A DNA stretch of 64,000 nt from contig CABIVS010000001.1 of the NCBI GenBank assembly GCA_902362375.1, positions 109,820 to 173,819 of the forward strand, given 5' to 3'. The number at the start of each line of letters is the position of its first letter. Positions within the stretch are counted from its first letter, which is position 1. Shown here one piece after another: positions 1 to 9,558 of the stretch. Below the pieces are notes generated by a model. The model did no database searches and was not told the DNA's origin. It was given only the letters and a program-made list of their open reading frames with translations. Position numbers and translations under genes: made by a program. The stretch comes from Bacteroidaceae bacterium (GTDB lineage Bacteria; Bacteroidota; Bacteroidia; Bacteroidales; Bacteroidaceae).

Positions 1-3000
1 ATTTCCTATACTGTGTAGGAGCTATATCAAAAAGTTCTTTAAAACATTTGTTGAAGTATTGAGGATTTCCAAATCCTAACCGGTAAGCAATATCCGAAAT
101 GTTCATCTCCGGAGCATTCAGCAGAAAATACGCAGCCTTTTTCAGACGGAGATTCATGATAAAATTATTTGGCGTACTTCCCGTGATACCTTTTATCTTC
201 TGAAATAAGACAGTACGCCCCACCCCCATCTCCCGTGAGAAAGCATCTACACTGAATTCGGGATTTTCCATATTATCTTCCACCACTTGAGTAGCTTGTT
301 CGATAAACTTCTGGTCGAGTTCGTTCGTTGCAATCTTCTCCGCCTTGCTATCCAATTGATGGGCATATTTATTCTGTAAAAGTCTGCGGGTATTAATGAG
401 ATTATTGCATTGCATCACCAGCCGCCGCATATTAAATGGCTTCACCACATAAATATCCGCTCCAATTCTCAATCCTTCCAACTCACGTTCGGGAGCACTA
501 AGGGCAGTCAGAAGAACGACAGGTATATGGCAGGTTTCTATATTGTTCTTGATCTTGGCACATAACTCTGTTCCGGGCATTCCGGGCATCATGATATCCG
601 AAATAACCAGATCGGGCTGCATCACCTTTACTTTCTCGTATCCTTCCTTGCCATCACTTGCAGTTTCAACCGTGTACAATGGAGAGAAAATATCCACAAG
701 GATATTTCTGATCTCTTCATTATCATCAATTACCAATAACTTACAGTCAGTAGTCCCGCTTTCACTCTGGGCTGACCGCACCTCCTTAACCAACAGTTCT
801 TTATCTTCCGAATAATAAATATATTCCTTATCCCGCTCCGGTTCAACCCGGGCAACAGAAGAATCAAAGTGAGCATCCCCTTTTTTCAGAATGACCTTAA
901 AACAAGAGCCTTTTCCCAACTGACTTTCTACTGTTATATCCCCCTGATGGGCTTTCACAATACCCTGACTCAAAGCCAGTCCGATACCTGTTCCTCCATA
1001 CTGTCCTATATTCTCAACCTGATAGAACCGCTCGAATATCTTAACGTAGTCTTCCTCGGAGATTCCCGCACCATTATCGGAAACGGAAAACATACATTCC
1101 TCCGTTCCATCAGCCAATTCCATACGGATAGTTCCACCGTCTGAAGTATATTTAAAAGCATTAGACAGCAGGTTATTAACCACCTTCTGTATTTGCATCC
1201 GGTCTCCCCACACGAGGCATTGCTCGCAGTCGGCATGCAAAACAAACGAAATATTCCTGTTAGCAGCCAACTCTTTGAACAATACATAATGCTCTTTGAG
1301 CAAAGAGTATAAGTCAAATTGAGAAACTTTCAGTTTCAAAAGTCCCTGTTCTTGTTTCCGGAAATCAAGCAATTCAGTAATCAATGATTTCAGGTTACCT
1401 GCATTTTTATGTATATTCAACAGTTTCGAATAAGCATAGGTAGACAATTTGCCGGAATTCAGCAACAGATCAACCTGCCCCAGGATAAGAGTAATAGGAG
1501 TTCTGATTTCATGCGAGATATTCGTGAAGAAACGCAGTTTGGATTGATTCATCTCTTCAATGTATTGCTTCTCGCGAAGTTCAAAATCCAATGAAGTTTT
1601 CAGGAACAGACGGATTCTATATTCTCTCACGATAAAGAATAGCATAGTAAGAATCACGCATACATAAATCGTATAAGCCCACCAAGTGGCATAGAAAGGT
1701 GGCGTAATCGTTATATTCAGCGATCTGATTACTTCCGGGAAGTTCTTCAGCCTGATCTCAAAGACATAATCGCCCGGAGAGATGTTCGTATAAGTAATAT
1801 CATTTCCCAAACGGTTCTCGCTCCATTCATCATTATACCCCATCAACCGGTATTCTACCTCACCCCCGCCTATATGCAAAAAATTATCTGTCGAGAAGCC
1901 GATAGAAAACACATTCTGCAAGTAATTCAATTTGATCCGGTCGGTATAGGCAAAGGATTTATTTAAAATACCGGTTTGATCGCCTGTTGTTATCTCTTTG
2001 TTGTTGACATACAAATGCGCCAACTCCAGATCGTATATTTTCGGAGGATAATACAGACTACTTTCACGAATGGTAACCAGTCCGGTGGCCCCTCCCATAT
2101 AAATATCATGATTGCGCGATACATGCATGGATTTCCGGTTCACAAGAGTCAGAGGAAACCCTGTTTTCGAATTGAAGTTAATCACTTTTCCCTCTTTCTG
2201 CTCCAGCATTGACAATCCATGCCCGGTACCAATCAGCAAATTTCCGGAAGGAGTTTCACCCAATACCCTGATATTTTCTCCTGACAATGCACTTTCAGGA
2301 GTATGCAAATGAAATGAACGGTCTTTCTTATCCAACAAGAAAAGTCCGTTTCCATGTGTCCCTACCCAAATATTTCCTTTCCGATCTTCATAGATAACAT
2401 TGACCAGCTCTTTTTGAGATCTGACCCGTTTCTTCAGACTTATCCTATAGGTTTCAAACCGCTTTTCCTCAATCACATAAGCTACACAACCGTCATCGGA
2501 AGCAAACCATAATCTGTTTTTCGAATCAAGCAATAGGGTGTTGTAGTTATGTGTAAACAATTCCTTCTGATGAAACAACACCTCCGGTTTCAAGGTCTGT
2601 TTATCCAAACTCACAATAGCTGATGTTGTCCCGACATACAATTTACGAGGCGTATCTGCCAAAGCAAACAGGGCTTCTCCTACACTTTCTTCTCCAAGCG
2701 GTTCGAGATTATAGATATCATTCCGATAGTTATTAAGATGAAAACAATTCACCTTATTGGTAAAGTCAGCAGCAATCCATAAGCAATTATTAGCCTCATC
2801 AAAAACAACATCTTTCAGATAGTCCGTACTGAAATGATATCCCGTATGCGTATTAAAATGCTTGAACTTCCCTTGCTCCGGTTGATATAAATCCAATCCG
2901 CCTCCTTCCGTACAAATCCAGATATTTCCGGCTTTATCTTCCGCCATAGCACCGACCACGGGAAAAGACAATCCGGTGTCCGAAGCATGATAATGCACAA

Positions 3001-3991
3001 AATGCTGATATTCCGGAGAGAAGAAATTTACCCCTCCCCAATAAGTCCCCACCCAAACAGTTCCCTGATTGTCTGTATAAAGAGACGTCACCGAACGATT
3101 GGACATGGCACCCACCCGGTTAGGATCTGCCTGATAATGGAATATTTTCCCGGTAGCCACTTCAATCTTACTCAATCCACTTCTGTAGCCTACCCATATA
3201 TTCCCTTCCAAGTCCTGACATAACGCTCTCGCCATATCATCCCGAACCGTGTAAACACTCTTATCATTGTATTCATAGTGATGTATGATGGCACCTTGAG
3301 GTGAAAAACAGAAAACGCCCTGATCCTGCGAACCTATCCAGATATTCTGGTCGTTACTTTTTATCAGTTTCATCACTTTAATTCCGGGCAAGTGAAGTGA
3401 CATCGCTCCGCAAGTGTCTACACGCATCACCCCACCCTCTTTCAAAGCAATCCAGAGGCTTCCCTCGGAACCTTCCACCATCGTCGGGCCACTGTCCGGC
3501 AGCTGCAAATCGGCATACATCGGTTTCAAGAGGCGGGTATTCTTATCGTATAAGAACAGTTTCCCTCCTTCTGCAATCCACACTCCCGTCTTTCCTTTGG
3601 CAAGAGTGGAGGGAGAAGTCACCGGAAGGATATAATATTTCTCCGTTTCAAGGTCGAACTGGAAAAGTCCGGTAGAAGCCAACAGGAAAAGACTTCCCTG
3701 ACCGTCTTCCACCATTTGAGTCACATATAAATTACCATAACTGATAGAGTCGTTATGAAAGTGGTTGAAGACTTTGATGTGATTGCCATCGAAACAATTC
3801 AGCCCGTCCAGAGTGGCAATCCATATACGCGATTTCTCATCCTGGCAAATATCGCTCACCGTTATTTGCGACAATCCATCTTCCACACCCAATGTTCTGA
3901 ACTTGTATTCCTGTGACCGGAGTGGAAATACAAATCCAAAAAGAGATAGCAGAATCAAAAAATGGATATTAGATAGTCTTTGTCCGCGCAT
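1..3991 (-). CDS. Hybrid two-component system sensor kinase/response regulator (HTCS), 3' end cut by window edge
   Basis: The frame is open from an ATG at 3991 to the window edge, giving at least 1330 residues and missing only the last few. In order it has a signal peptide (about 1-25), a long periplasmic half with repeated D-G-N-I-W-V/I-G-T strips typical of Reg_prop beta-propellers, a Y_Y_Y domain (about 700-760), one membrane segment (about 775-795), a HisKA domain with SHEIRTP (His near 827), a HATPase with GTGIGLAL, a receiver with SDIMMPG (Asp near 1131) and a C-terminal AraC-type HTH. Family members sense a glycan fragment in the periplasm and activate a polysaccharide utilisation locus. 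Its target is not evident here; it may lie beyond position 1. It has its own promoter at 4031-4061 and is not part of the rhamnose operon. The architecture is certain; the ligand is unknown. Confidence 0.95.
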   Translation of the reverse strand, partial: MRGQRLSNIHFLILLSLFGFVFPLRSQEYKFRTLGVEDGLSQITVSDICQDEKSRIWIATLDGLNCFDGNHIKVFNHFHNDSISYGNLYVTQMVEDGQGSLFLLASTGLFQFDLETEKYYILPVTSPSTLAKGKTGVWIAEGGKLFLYDKNTRLLKPMYADLQLPDSGPTMVEGSEGSLWIALKEGGVMRVDTCGAMSLHLPGIKVMKLIKSNDQNIWIGSQDQGVFCFSPQGAIIHHYEYNDKSVYTVRDDMARALCQDLEGNIWVGYRSGLSKIEVATGKIFHYQADPNRVGAMSNRSVTSLYTDNQGTVWVGTYWGGVNFFSPEYQHFVHYHASDTGLSFPVVGAMAEDKAGNIWICTEGGGLDLYQPEQGKFKHFNTHTGYHFSTDYLKDVVFDEANNCLWIAADFTNKVNCFHLNNYRNDIYNLEPLGEESVGEALFALADTPRKLYVGTTSAIVSLDKQTLKPEVLFHQKELFTHNYNTLLLDSKNRLWFASDDGCVAYVIEEKRFETYRISLKKRVRSQKELVNVIYEDRKGNIWVGTHGNGLFLLDKKDRSFHLHTPESALSGENIRVLGETPSGNLLIGTGHGLSMLEQKEGKVINFNSKTGFPLTLVNRKSMHVSRNHDIYMGGATGLVTIRESSLYYPPKIYDLELAHLYVNNKEITTGDQTGILNKSFAYTDRIKLNYLQNVFSIGFSTDNFLHIGGGEVEYRLMGYNDEWSENRLGNDITYTNISPGDYVFEIRLKNFPEVIRSLNITITPPFYATWWAYTIYVCVILTMLFFIVREYRIRLFLKTSLDFELREKQYIEEMNQSKLRFFTNISHEIRTPITLILGQVDLLLNSGKLSTYAYSKLLNIHKNAGNLKSLITELLDFRKQEQGLLKLKVSQFDLYSLLKEHYVLFKELAANRNISFVLHADCEQCLVWGDRMQIQKVVNNLLSNAFKYTSDGGTIRMELADGTEECMFSVSDNGAGISEEDYVKIFERFYQVENIGQYGGTGIGLALSQGIVKAHQGDITVESQLGKGSCFKVILKKGDAHFDSSVARVEPERDKEYIYYSEDKELLVKEVRSAQSESGTTDCKLLVIDDNEEIRNILVDIFSPLYTVETASDGKEGYEKVKVMQPDLVISDIMMPGMPGTELCAKIKNNIETCHIPVVLLTALSAPERELEGLRIGADIYVVKPFNMRRLVMQCNNLINTRRLLQNKYAHQLDSKAEKIATNELDQKFIEQATQVVEDNMENPEFSVDAFSREMGVGRTVLFQKIKGITGSTPNNFIMNLRLKKAAYFLLNAPEMNISDIAYRLGFGNPQYFNKCFKELFDIAPTQYRK

Positions 3992-4030
3992 ATCAAGAAT
4001 GATGGTTTATAGCACACATTAATCTCGTCA

Positions 4031-4061
4031 CAAAAGTAACAGTTTTTATGATATTCCCAAA
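4031..4061 (-). promoter_or_regulatory. Bacteroides-type promoter of the HTCS gene
   Basis: On the minus strand, TTTG (4061-4058) is followed after exactly 19 bp by TACTTTTG (4038-4031). This is a full match to the Bacteroides -33/-7 pattern. The predicted transcript start is near 4024, about 33 nt before the ATG. Confidence 0.75.
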
Positions 4062-4102
4062 ATCAGAGCAAAATTACTGATAGATATAGACTTTCACCCT
4101 AT

Positions 4103-5002
4103 TCATTCTTCCCGTCCGAACGAACGATATTCCAACGGAGTAAGCCCTGTACGCTTCTTGAAAAAAGAGAAAAAGTATTCGGTAGACTGGAAACCCAGGA
4201 AAAAAGAAATCTCTTTCACGGATTGGGAAGTTCCGACCAGCATTTGTTTGGCCTTACGTAGTTTCAATTCCTGAAAATACTTGGCGGGAGCATAACCTGT
4301 ATATTCCTTGAAAACACGTCGGAACCATGAATAACTGATGTTGAGCCGCATAGCCAACTCTTCCGGATCCACATTACCGGAAACATTTTCATTCATGATA
4401 ATTTTGGCCTGCTCTATCTTCTGGTCCACATCACTCATCTCAAAAAACTTATTCTTAGAAACGGAAAGAATCATTCCTATCATGTGGAGCACAATGCCGG
4501 AAAGATATTGTTGCGCGGAAATCTTATCCGCTTCTGCCACAGCAAGGGCACGGGAGAACAAGGAAACCAACTCTTCATTAATACCAATTTCGAGTATTTG
4601 CTGTTCCTGCGACAAAAAAGCATCGTTCACGATGGCGTCTATCATTGGTCCTTCAAAACCAATATAATACTCCGTCCAACCAGTCTGCCGTAACGGGCGG
4701 TAAGTATGCCATTGACCGGGAAACAGCACCATCAGCCGACCTTTACAAACCTGCTTTTCGGAAGTGGAATCGGATGAAAACAAACCACGCCCTTTGGTGA
4801 TATAAACCAACTGATATTCGCGAAGTACCCTTCCTTTTTCCGCATTAAAAAAGTAACCGGAGGGATGTTCTTTCAACGGATAAGGTGAATCGGGAGGGAT
4901 AGACTGATAGCCGACAGTATTTACCCACAGGCCGAATTTACGGTCCATGTCATTTACAATCAGATATTTAAATTCTAATCCCAAACTATTATCCTCGATC
5001 AT
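4103..5002 (-). CDS. rhaR: AraC-family transcriptional regulator, probable rhamnose activator RhaR
   Basis: A 299-residue AraC/XylS protein. The N-terminal 180 residues form a cupin-like sensing domain. The last 100 hold the two helix-turn-helix units: one around ELAMRLNISYSWFRRVFKE, and one around VKEISFFLGFQSTEYFFSFF followed by the KRTGLTP signature. It lies directly downstream of the rhamnose catabolic genes. In B. thetaiotaomicron an AraC-type RhaR next to the same genes is the positive regulator of rhamnose use, so that role is inferred. A strong hairpin (5078-5116) and its own -7 box (5033-5040) separate it from fucO, so it is probably transcribed independently of its targets. Confidence 0.88.
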   Translation of the reverse strand: MIEDNSLGLEFKYLIVNDMDRKFGLWVNTVGYQSIPPDSPYPLKEHPSGYFFNAEKGRVLREYQLVYITKGRGLFSSDSTSEKQVCKGRLMVLFPGQWHTYRPLRQTGWTEYYIGFEGPMIDAIVNDAFLSQEQQILEIGINEELVSLFSRALAVAEADKISAQQYLSGIVLHMIGMILSVSKNKFFEMSDVDQKIEQAKIIMNENVSGNVDPEELAMRLNISYSWFRRVFKEYTGYAPAKYFQELKLRKAKQMLVGTSQSVKEISFFLGFQSTEYFFSFFKKRTGLTPLEYRSFGREE

Positions 5003-5032
5003 ATCAGTGTGTTTTCATGCAATTGAACCAGA

Positions 5033-5040
5033 CAAAAATA
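5033..5040 (-). promoter_or_regulatory. Candidate -7 promoter box of rhaR
   Basis: Minus-strand TATTTTTG matches TAnnTTTG and sits 31 bp upstream of the rhaR ATG. The -33 element is poor: the nearest candidate, CTTG, is 23 bp away. It lies just downstream of the rha operon terminator, as expected for separate expression of the regulator. Confidence 0.5.
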
Positions 5041-5077
5041 GGAATTATTTTCAGAAAACACACGCAAGGGTATAAAA

Positions 5078-5116
5078 AAACATCCGGAGCGTACTTTCAA
5101 GTATCTCCGGATGTTT
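5078..5116 (-). terminator. Terminator of the rhamnose catabolic operon
   Basis: Two perfect 12-bp arms, AAACATCCGGAG (5078-5089) and CTCCGGATGTTT (5105-5116), enclose a 15-nt loop. On the minus strand the stem runs into a T-rich tail. It lies 30 bp past the fucO stop codon. Confidence 0.85.
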
Positions 5117-5146
5117 ATATAAAAACAAACTTTACTATGACGAGAT

Positions 5147-6301
5147 TTAGAATGCTTTATGATACAAGGCTTCAATATCCGCTACCGAAGTAGGACGAGG
5201 ATTTCCACCTGTACAAACATCATTGAAAGCAGCTACAGCCAATGCAGGAATATCTTCTTCTTTCACATTGATTTCATGCAATTTCTGTGGGATATTAATG
5301 CTGATAGAAAGTGCTTTCACAGCTTCAATAGCAGCTTTAACGCCCTCTGCTTCACTCATTCCGGTAGTATCCACTCCCATTGCTTTCGCAATATGGATAT
5401 ATTTCGGAGCTGCCGGAGATTCAGCATTGTATTCCATCACATACGGTAACAACAAAGCATTGGCTACCCCATGAGGAGTATCATAGAATGCACCCAGCGG
5501 ATGAGCCATTGAGTGAACTATTCCCAAACCGACATTCGAGAATCCCATACCGGCAATATATTGTGCCTGCGACATTGCTTCGCGGGCTGCCACATCTTTA
5601 CCATTATCTACGGCTGCTTTCAGATTTTGTGCAATCATCTCAATAGCCTTCAATTCGAACATATCGCTCATTACCCAAGCACCCGGAGTAATATAACTTT
5701 CGATGGCATGCGTCAGAGCATCCATACCGGTAGCGGCAGTCAGTCCCTTCGGCATTGAGTACATCAGTTCAGGGTCTACGATAGCCACGGCAGGGATATC
5801 GTTCGGGTCCACACAAACCATCTTCTTACGGGCATCTTCATCAATAATCACATAATTGATCGTTACCTCGGCAGCCGTTCCGGCAGTAGTAGGCAGTGCA
5901 AAGGTAGGTACAGCTTTATGTTTGGTATCAGCCACACCTTCCAAAGATTTCACATCAGCAAAGTCAGGGTTGTTCACAACGATACCGATCCCTTTGGCAG
6001 TATCGATAGAAGAGCCACCACCCAAAGCAACGATAAAATCGGCTCCGGAAGCTTTGTAGGCCGCCACACCGTTTTGTACATTTGCAATAGTAGGATTAGC
6101 TTTTACATCACTATAAAGTTCGTAAGGTATCTGGTTCTCATCAAATACTTTAATGATTTCGGCAGCTACTCCAAACTTAATCAAGTCTTTATCCGTTACA
6201 AAAAAGGCTTTCTTAAAGCCACGTCTGGCTGCTTCCACAGCAATCACACTCCGGCATCCGGCACCGAAGTAAGAAGTTTCGTTTAAAATAATGCGATTCA
6301 T
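5147..6301 (-). CDS. fucO: Lactaldehyde reductase (L-1,2-propanediol oxidoreductase), iron-dependent
   Basis: A 384-residue group III, iron-dependent alcohol dehydrogenase, matching E. coli FucO in length. The N-terminal Rossmann half has GGGSSIDTAKG (94-104). The metal ligands of the family are visible: Asp194 and His198 in DALTHAIES, His263, and His277 in PHG. It reduces the L-lactaldehyde released by RhaD to 1,2-propanediol with NADH, regenerating NAD during anaerobic growth. It is the last gene of the rhamnose operon, 18 bp after rhaD, and a terminator follows. Fucose use would also make lactaldehyde, but no fucose genes are in the window. Confidence 0.93.
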   Translation of the reverse strand: MNRIILNETSYFGAGCRSVIAVEAARRGFKKAFFVTDKDLIKFGVAAEIIKVFDENQIPYELYSDVKANPTIANVQNGVAAYKASGADFIVALGGGSSIDTAKGIGIVVNNPDFADVKSLEGVADTKHKAVPTFALPTTAGTAAEVTINYVIIDEDARKKMVCVDPNDIPAVAIVDPELMYSMPKGLTAATGMDALTHAIESYITPGAWVMSDMFELKAIEMIAQNLKAAVDNGKDVAAREAMSQAQYIAGMGFSNVGLGIVHSMAHPLGAFYDTPHGVANALLLPYVMEYNAESPAAPKYIHIAKAMGVDTTGMSEAEGVKAAIEAVKALSISINIPQKLHEINVKEEDIPALAVAAFNDVCTGGNPRPTSVADIEALYHKAF

Positions 6302-6319
6302 GGTTGTGCTATTGTTTTT

Positions 6320-7129
6320 TTATTTAGGGAGATTAAAAGCAACTGTCATTTCTTTCATCTGTTCCTGACTCATACCATCCGGCTCGAAGCCCATATTTTT
6401 CGCCGCAATATAGATGAGAGCCGATTTATTAAGTACATCAATCTGGTCGAACGCCTGCATCGCATCGCAATCTACTGCAAATACACCATGTTTCTCCCAC
6501 ATCACAACATCGTAATCCTGCAATTCCTTGATGGTAGCTTCCGCCAACTCAACAGAACTAGGCAATTTATAAGGAATGATACCCAAACCACGCGGACAGA
6601 ATGCCTTTGTTTCGGGAATCATACTCCACAACAGATTGGTAGCTACATCTTTTTCCAGGAACTTCGGGCAATGCGTCATGGCAATCAGTTCGATCGGGTG
6701 TGTATGCACAGATGCTTTATAAGGAGAGTTTTTACTCAACAGGTCATTATGCACGCTCAAGTGAGAAGGCAATTCCGATGTCGGAGCCACAGCCTCGTCC
6801 GCAATAATTACGTAGCTGGCACAGTCATCCAGAATACGGATCACCGAACCATTCTCCATTGGCCAACGAGCCAAATCGCGCATGCGCTTATTAGTTCCCT
6901 TGCAGTAGAAATAACATCCTTTCAGATAAGGAAGAGTTACACCGATAGGTTTAACTTCACTGATCGGTTTCATCTGACGGATTTCATCGTCTACAAACTC
7001 TGTGATATTAACAGTGATATTACCACCGTTACGTTCAGCCCATCCTTTCTGCCACAAGTATCCGGCAACTTCCGCTACCTTGTTTACTTCTTTGGCAAGT
7101 CCCGGACGATTCTCTAAGATTGATTTCAT
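6320..7129 (-). CDS. rhaD: Rhamnulose-1-phosphate aldolase
   Basis: A 269-residue class II aldolase/adducin-family protein that splits L-rhamnulose 1-phosphate into dihydroxyacetone phosphate and L-lactaldehyde. The zinc site can be read: Glu119 in TSELPSH, His142 and His144 in VHTHP, and His214 in WEKHG. Length and spacing agree with E. coli RhaD. An 80-bp inverted repeat (7150-7225) separates it from rhaT upstream, a gap unusual in an otherwise tight operon. fucO follows after 18 bp and handles the lactaldehyde product. Confidence 0.95.
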   Translation of the reverse strand: MKSILENRPGLAKEVNKVAEVAGYLWQKGWAERNGGNITVNITEFVDDEIRQMKPISEVKPIGVTLPYLKGCYFYCKGTNKRMRDLARWPMENGSVIRILDDCASYVIIADEAVAPTSELPSHLSVHNDLLSKNSPYKASVHTHPIELIAMTHCPKFLEKDVATNLLWSMIPETKAFCPRGLGIIPYKLPSSVELAEATIKELQDYDVVMWEKHGVFAVDCDAMQAFDQIDVLNKSALIYIAAKNMGFEPDGMSQEQMKEMTVAFNLPK

Positions 7130-7149
7130 TCTATATATATTTTTTAATT

Positions 7150-7225
7150 AGGCACGGATTACACAGATTACACTGATTTTGTCGCAAGTTATAAAAAAAC
7201 TGTGTAATCCGTGTAATCCGTGCCT
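7150..7225. repeat. Intergenic inverted repeat, copy 1 (REP-like, GGATTACAC motif)
   Basis: The left arm (7150-7173) and right arm (7202-7225) are complementary at 23 of 24 positions, with a 28-nt loop. Each arm is a tandem pair of a GGATTACAC-like nonamer preceded by AGGCAC. A second copy with the same outer sequence lies at 16589-16670. This copy is inside the rha operon between rhaT and rhaD, so it should fold in the polycistronic mRNA. Confidence 0.85.
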
Positions 7226-7232
7226 GATTTTT

Positions 7233-8252
7233 TTAAAACAAATTTGGGAACACTAATGAGAAGATAAGTACGATCAGACCAGCTATCAGCACAGTTATGG
7301 TCTTGTTTGACACGCCTTTCCATTCTTTCAGAATAATTCCCCAAACATTACTAAATGTGACATTCAATGCCATCAAAATACACCAGGAGAAAGCCAGCAA
7401 TACCGGACTTTCCGTAAGGAAACTCTTACCCATTTCCAGTCCGAAGAACTGCATGTACCATAGTACACCAGCCAACGCACAGAAAACTAAATTATTGCCC
7501 CATACTTTTCCTTTAGCATAGTCACCCATCGATTTATTCGCTACATTCTGCTGCAGGCAGTAAACTGCATTTGTCAGGAATCCCCCCAATGTAACCAGAA
7601 AGATCACCGGAAGTCCGGCATAAAGCCCTTCTACTCCACCGGCTAAAGCAGCTTCCTTGATAGGTGTTCCCGCATCCAGTCCCAAAGCAAAACAAGCACT
7701 CATGACACCGGCTAGAAGTGCAACCAGCAAACCTTTTGTCAATGCGAAGTCCTTTACGGCAGCACGTTTTTCTTCTTCACTCATGTTTTGTGCACGCAAG
7801 CTACCGGCATACCCGATAACGGCAATACCCGCCAATGTGATGCAAACACCCAACAGAAGAATCAACCCGTTACCTTCAAACAAGTTTGTACCTGCAAAAA
7901 GAGCCGGAAGAAGAGTTCCGAAACCGGCACAAGTACCCAATGAGATACTCTGTCCCAGCGCAACCCCCAGATAACGCATGGAAAGCCCGAAAGTCAAACC
8001 TCCCACTCCCCATAATATACCATAAAAGATGCTCATTCCAGCACCTCCCGCTCCCCATAAGTCGAACAAACTACTTTCCTGGGGTACACCCAGTAGTGAA
8101 CCCAGGAACGGGAACACTAACCAGGCAAATACACCTTGTATTAACCAGAAGCTTTCCCAGCTCCATTCCTTTACCTTTTTAATAGGCACATAAGAACTGG
8201 ACTGGCAAAAGCTACCGATGGCTATAATCAATAAGCCGATTAAAATATCCAT
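7233..8252 (-). CDS. rhaT: L-rhamnose/H+ symporter
   Basis: A 339-residue integral membrane protein with about ten hydrophobic helices in the DMT-like RhaT family. It begins MDILIGLLIIAIGSFCQSSSYVPIKKVKEWSWE, with the family's early helix followed by P-I-K-K-V-K, and has a conserved glycine-rich stretch around LGVALGQSISLGTCAGFGTL. It imports L-rhamnose across the inner membrane with a proton. The ATG lies 3 bp after the rhaA stop, so the two are co-transcribed and probably translationally coupled. The long gap to rhaD downstream holds the inverted repeat. Confidence 0.94.
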   Translation of the reverse strand: MDILIGLLIIAIGSFCQSSSYVPIKKVKEWSWESFWLIQGVFAWLVFPFLGSLLGVPQESSLFDLWGAGGAGMSIFYGILWGVGGLTFGLSMRYLGVALGQSISLGTCAGFGTLLPALFAGTNLFEGNGLILLLGVCITLAGIAVIGYAGSLRAQNMSEEEKRAAVKDFALTKGLLVALLAGVMSACFALGLDAGTPIKEAALAGGVEGLYAGLPVIFLVTLGGFLTNAVYCLQQNVANKSMGDYAKGKVWGNNLVFCALAGVLWYMQFFGLEMGKSFLTESPVLLAFSWCILMALNVTFSNVWGIILKEWKGVSNKTITVLIAGLIVLIFSLVFPNLF

Positions 8253-8255
8253 AAC

Positions 8256-9512
8256 TTATCGTTTAGAAGTTACTTCGGCTTCGTACTTTTCGATTTCTGC
8301 GATGAAATCTTCACCTACAGGAACATTGTTCTTCAAGCAGAACATATCCCAAACTGCATTCCAAGGCAGCGCTTTTTCTTCTTCAAGCAGAGCCAGACGC
8401 TGGAATCCCTGTCCGTTTGCTTCGTATTCACGCAACTTCGCAATCGGTTCGAGCAAAGCACGAGTCATACATTTCTGTGCTGCACGGCTACCGATCACAT
8501 AAGCACCGATACGGTTGATAGATGCGTCGAAATAGTCAAGGCCATAGTGTACACGATCCAAAGCACCACAACGAACGATTTCGCTGAACAGTTCCATAGT
8601 CGGGTCATCCATGATAGTAACGTGGTCTGAATCCCAACGAACCGGACGGCTTACGTGCAACATCAATTCAGGAACATAAAGCAACAGTGAAGAAACTTTA
8701 TCAGCTACACTTTCTGTCGGGTGGAAGTGACCGGTATCCAACGTAATCATCTTATTACGAGAAGCACCGTAACCGATATAGAAGTCGTTAGAACCTACCG
8801 TGTAGCTTTCCAGACCGATACCGAACACCTTAGATTCGATACAATCTTTCATATTCTTATATTCGGTAGCGAAAATCTGATCCAAAGAATCTTTCAACAA
8901 TGCACGATATTTCATACGGTTCACGGTAATGTCCTTGCTTCCGTCATGCACCCAAAGGTTCATGATACACGGATCGCCCTGTGCCTTACCCATTTCTTCC
9001 GCAACTGCACGACAACGTTTGGTATGCTCAATCCAGAACTGACGGATACCTTCATCAGGATTAGAAAGTGATAAATCACCTGATTTCGGATGAGAGAAAG
9101 AAGTAGAGTTGAAGTCGAGCTTCATGTTATGTTCTTTACCCCATTCAATCCAGCTCTTGAAATGTTCCGGTTCTACTTGGTCGCGGTCTACCACCTTACC
9201 TTGGAAATCTCCATAGATTTCATGCAAGTTCAAACGATGAGTACCCGGGATATAAGAAGCAGCCTTCAAGATGTCGGCACGCAGTTCATCAATGTTACGA
9301 GCTTTGCCCGGATAATTACCGGTTGCCTGAATACCTCCGGTCAACGAACCGGCCTGTACTTCAAATCCAGCAACGTCATCAGCCTGCCAGCAGTGGAGTG
9401 ACAGATGAAAATCCTGCATAGTTTTCAATACTTTTTCGGTGTCTACACCTACTGCTGCATAACGTTCCACAGCAATTTCATACGCTTTCTGAATCAGTTC
9501 TTCTTTTTTCAT
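8256..9512 (-). CDS. rhaA: L-rhamnose isomerase
   Basis: A 418-residue TIM-barrel, Mn/Zn-dependent isomerase that converts L-rhamnose to L-rhamnulose. Family hallmarks include SLHCWQADDVAGFE near the N terminus and the metal-binding stretch around LDTGHFHPTE. The length equals that of typical RhaA enzymes. It is the second gene of the operon, 46 bp after rhaB and 3 bp before rhaT. It is called rhaI in some Bacteroides literature. It shows no sign of damage. Confidence 0.96.
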   Translation of the reverse strand: MKKEELIQKAYEIAVERYAAVGVDTEKVLKTMQDFHLSLHCWQADDVAGFEVQAGSLTGGIQATGNYPGKARNIDELRADILKAASYIPGTHRLNLHEIYGDFQGKVVDRDQVEPEHFKSWIEWGKEHNMKLDFNSTSFSHPKSGDLSLSNPDEGIRQFWIEHTKRCRAVAEEMGKAQGDPCIMNLWVHDGSKDITVNRMKYRALLKDSLDQIFATEYKNMKDCIESKVFGIGLESYTVGSNDFYIGYGASRNKMITLDTGHFHPTESVADKVSSLLLYVPELMLHVSRPVRWDSDHVTIMDDPTMELFSEIVRCGALDRVHYGLDYFDASINRIGAYVIGSRAAQKCMTRALLEPIAKLREYEANGQGFQRLALLEEEKALPWNAVWDMFCLKNNVPVGEDFIAEIEKYEAEVTSKR

Positions 9513-9558
9513 GATATTCTATTAGTTTTAAAAATGATTATTCTGTCGGTTGTTCCAT

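Noticed and set aside
4338..4667. Plus-strand frames inside rhaR and similar frames inside rhaA, fucO and argH
   Set aside because: They are shadows opposite well-supported genes and show no family features of their own.
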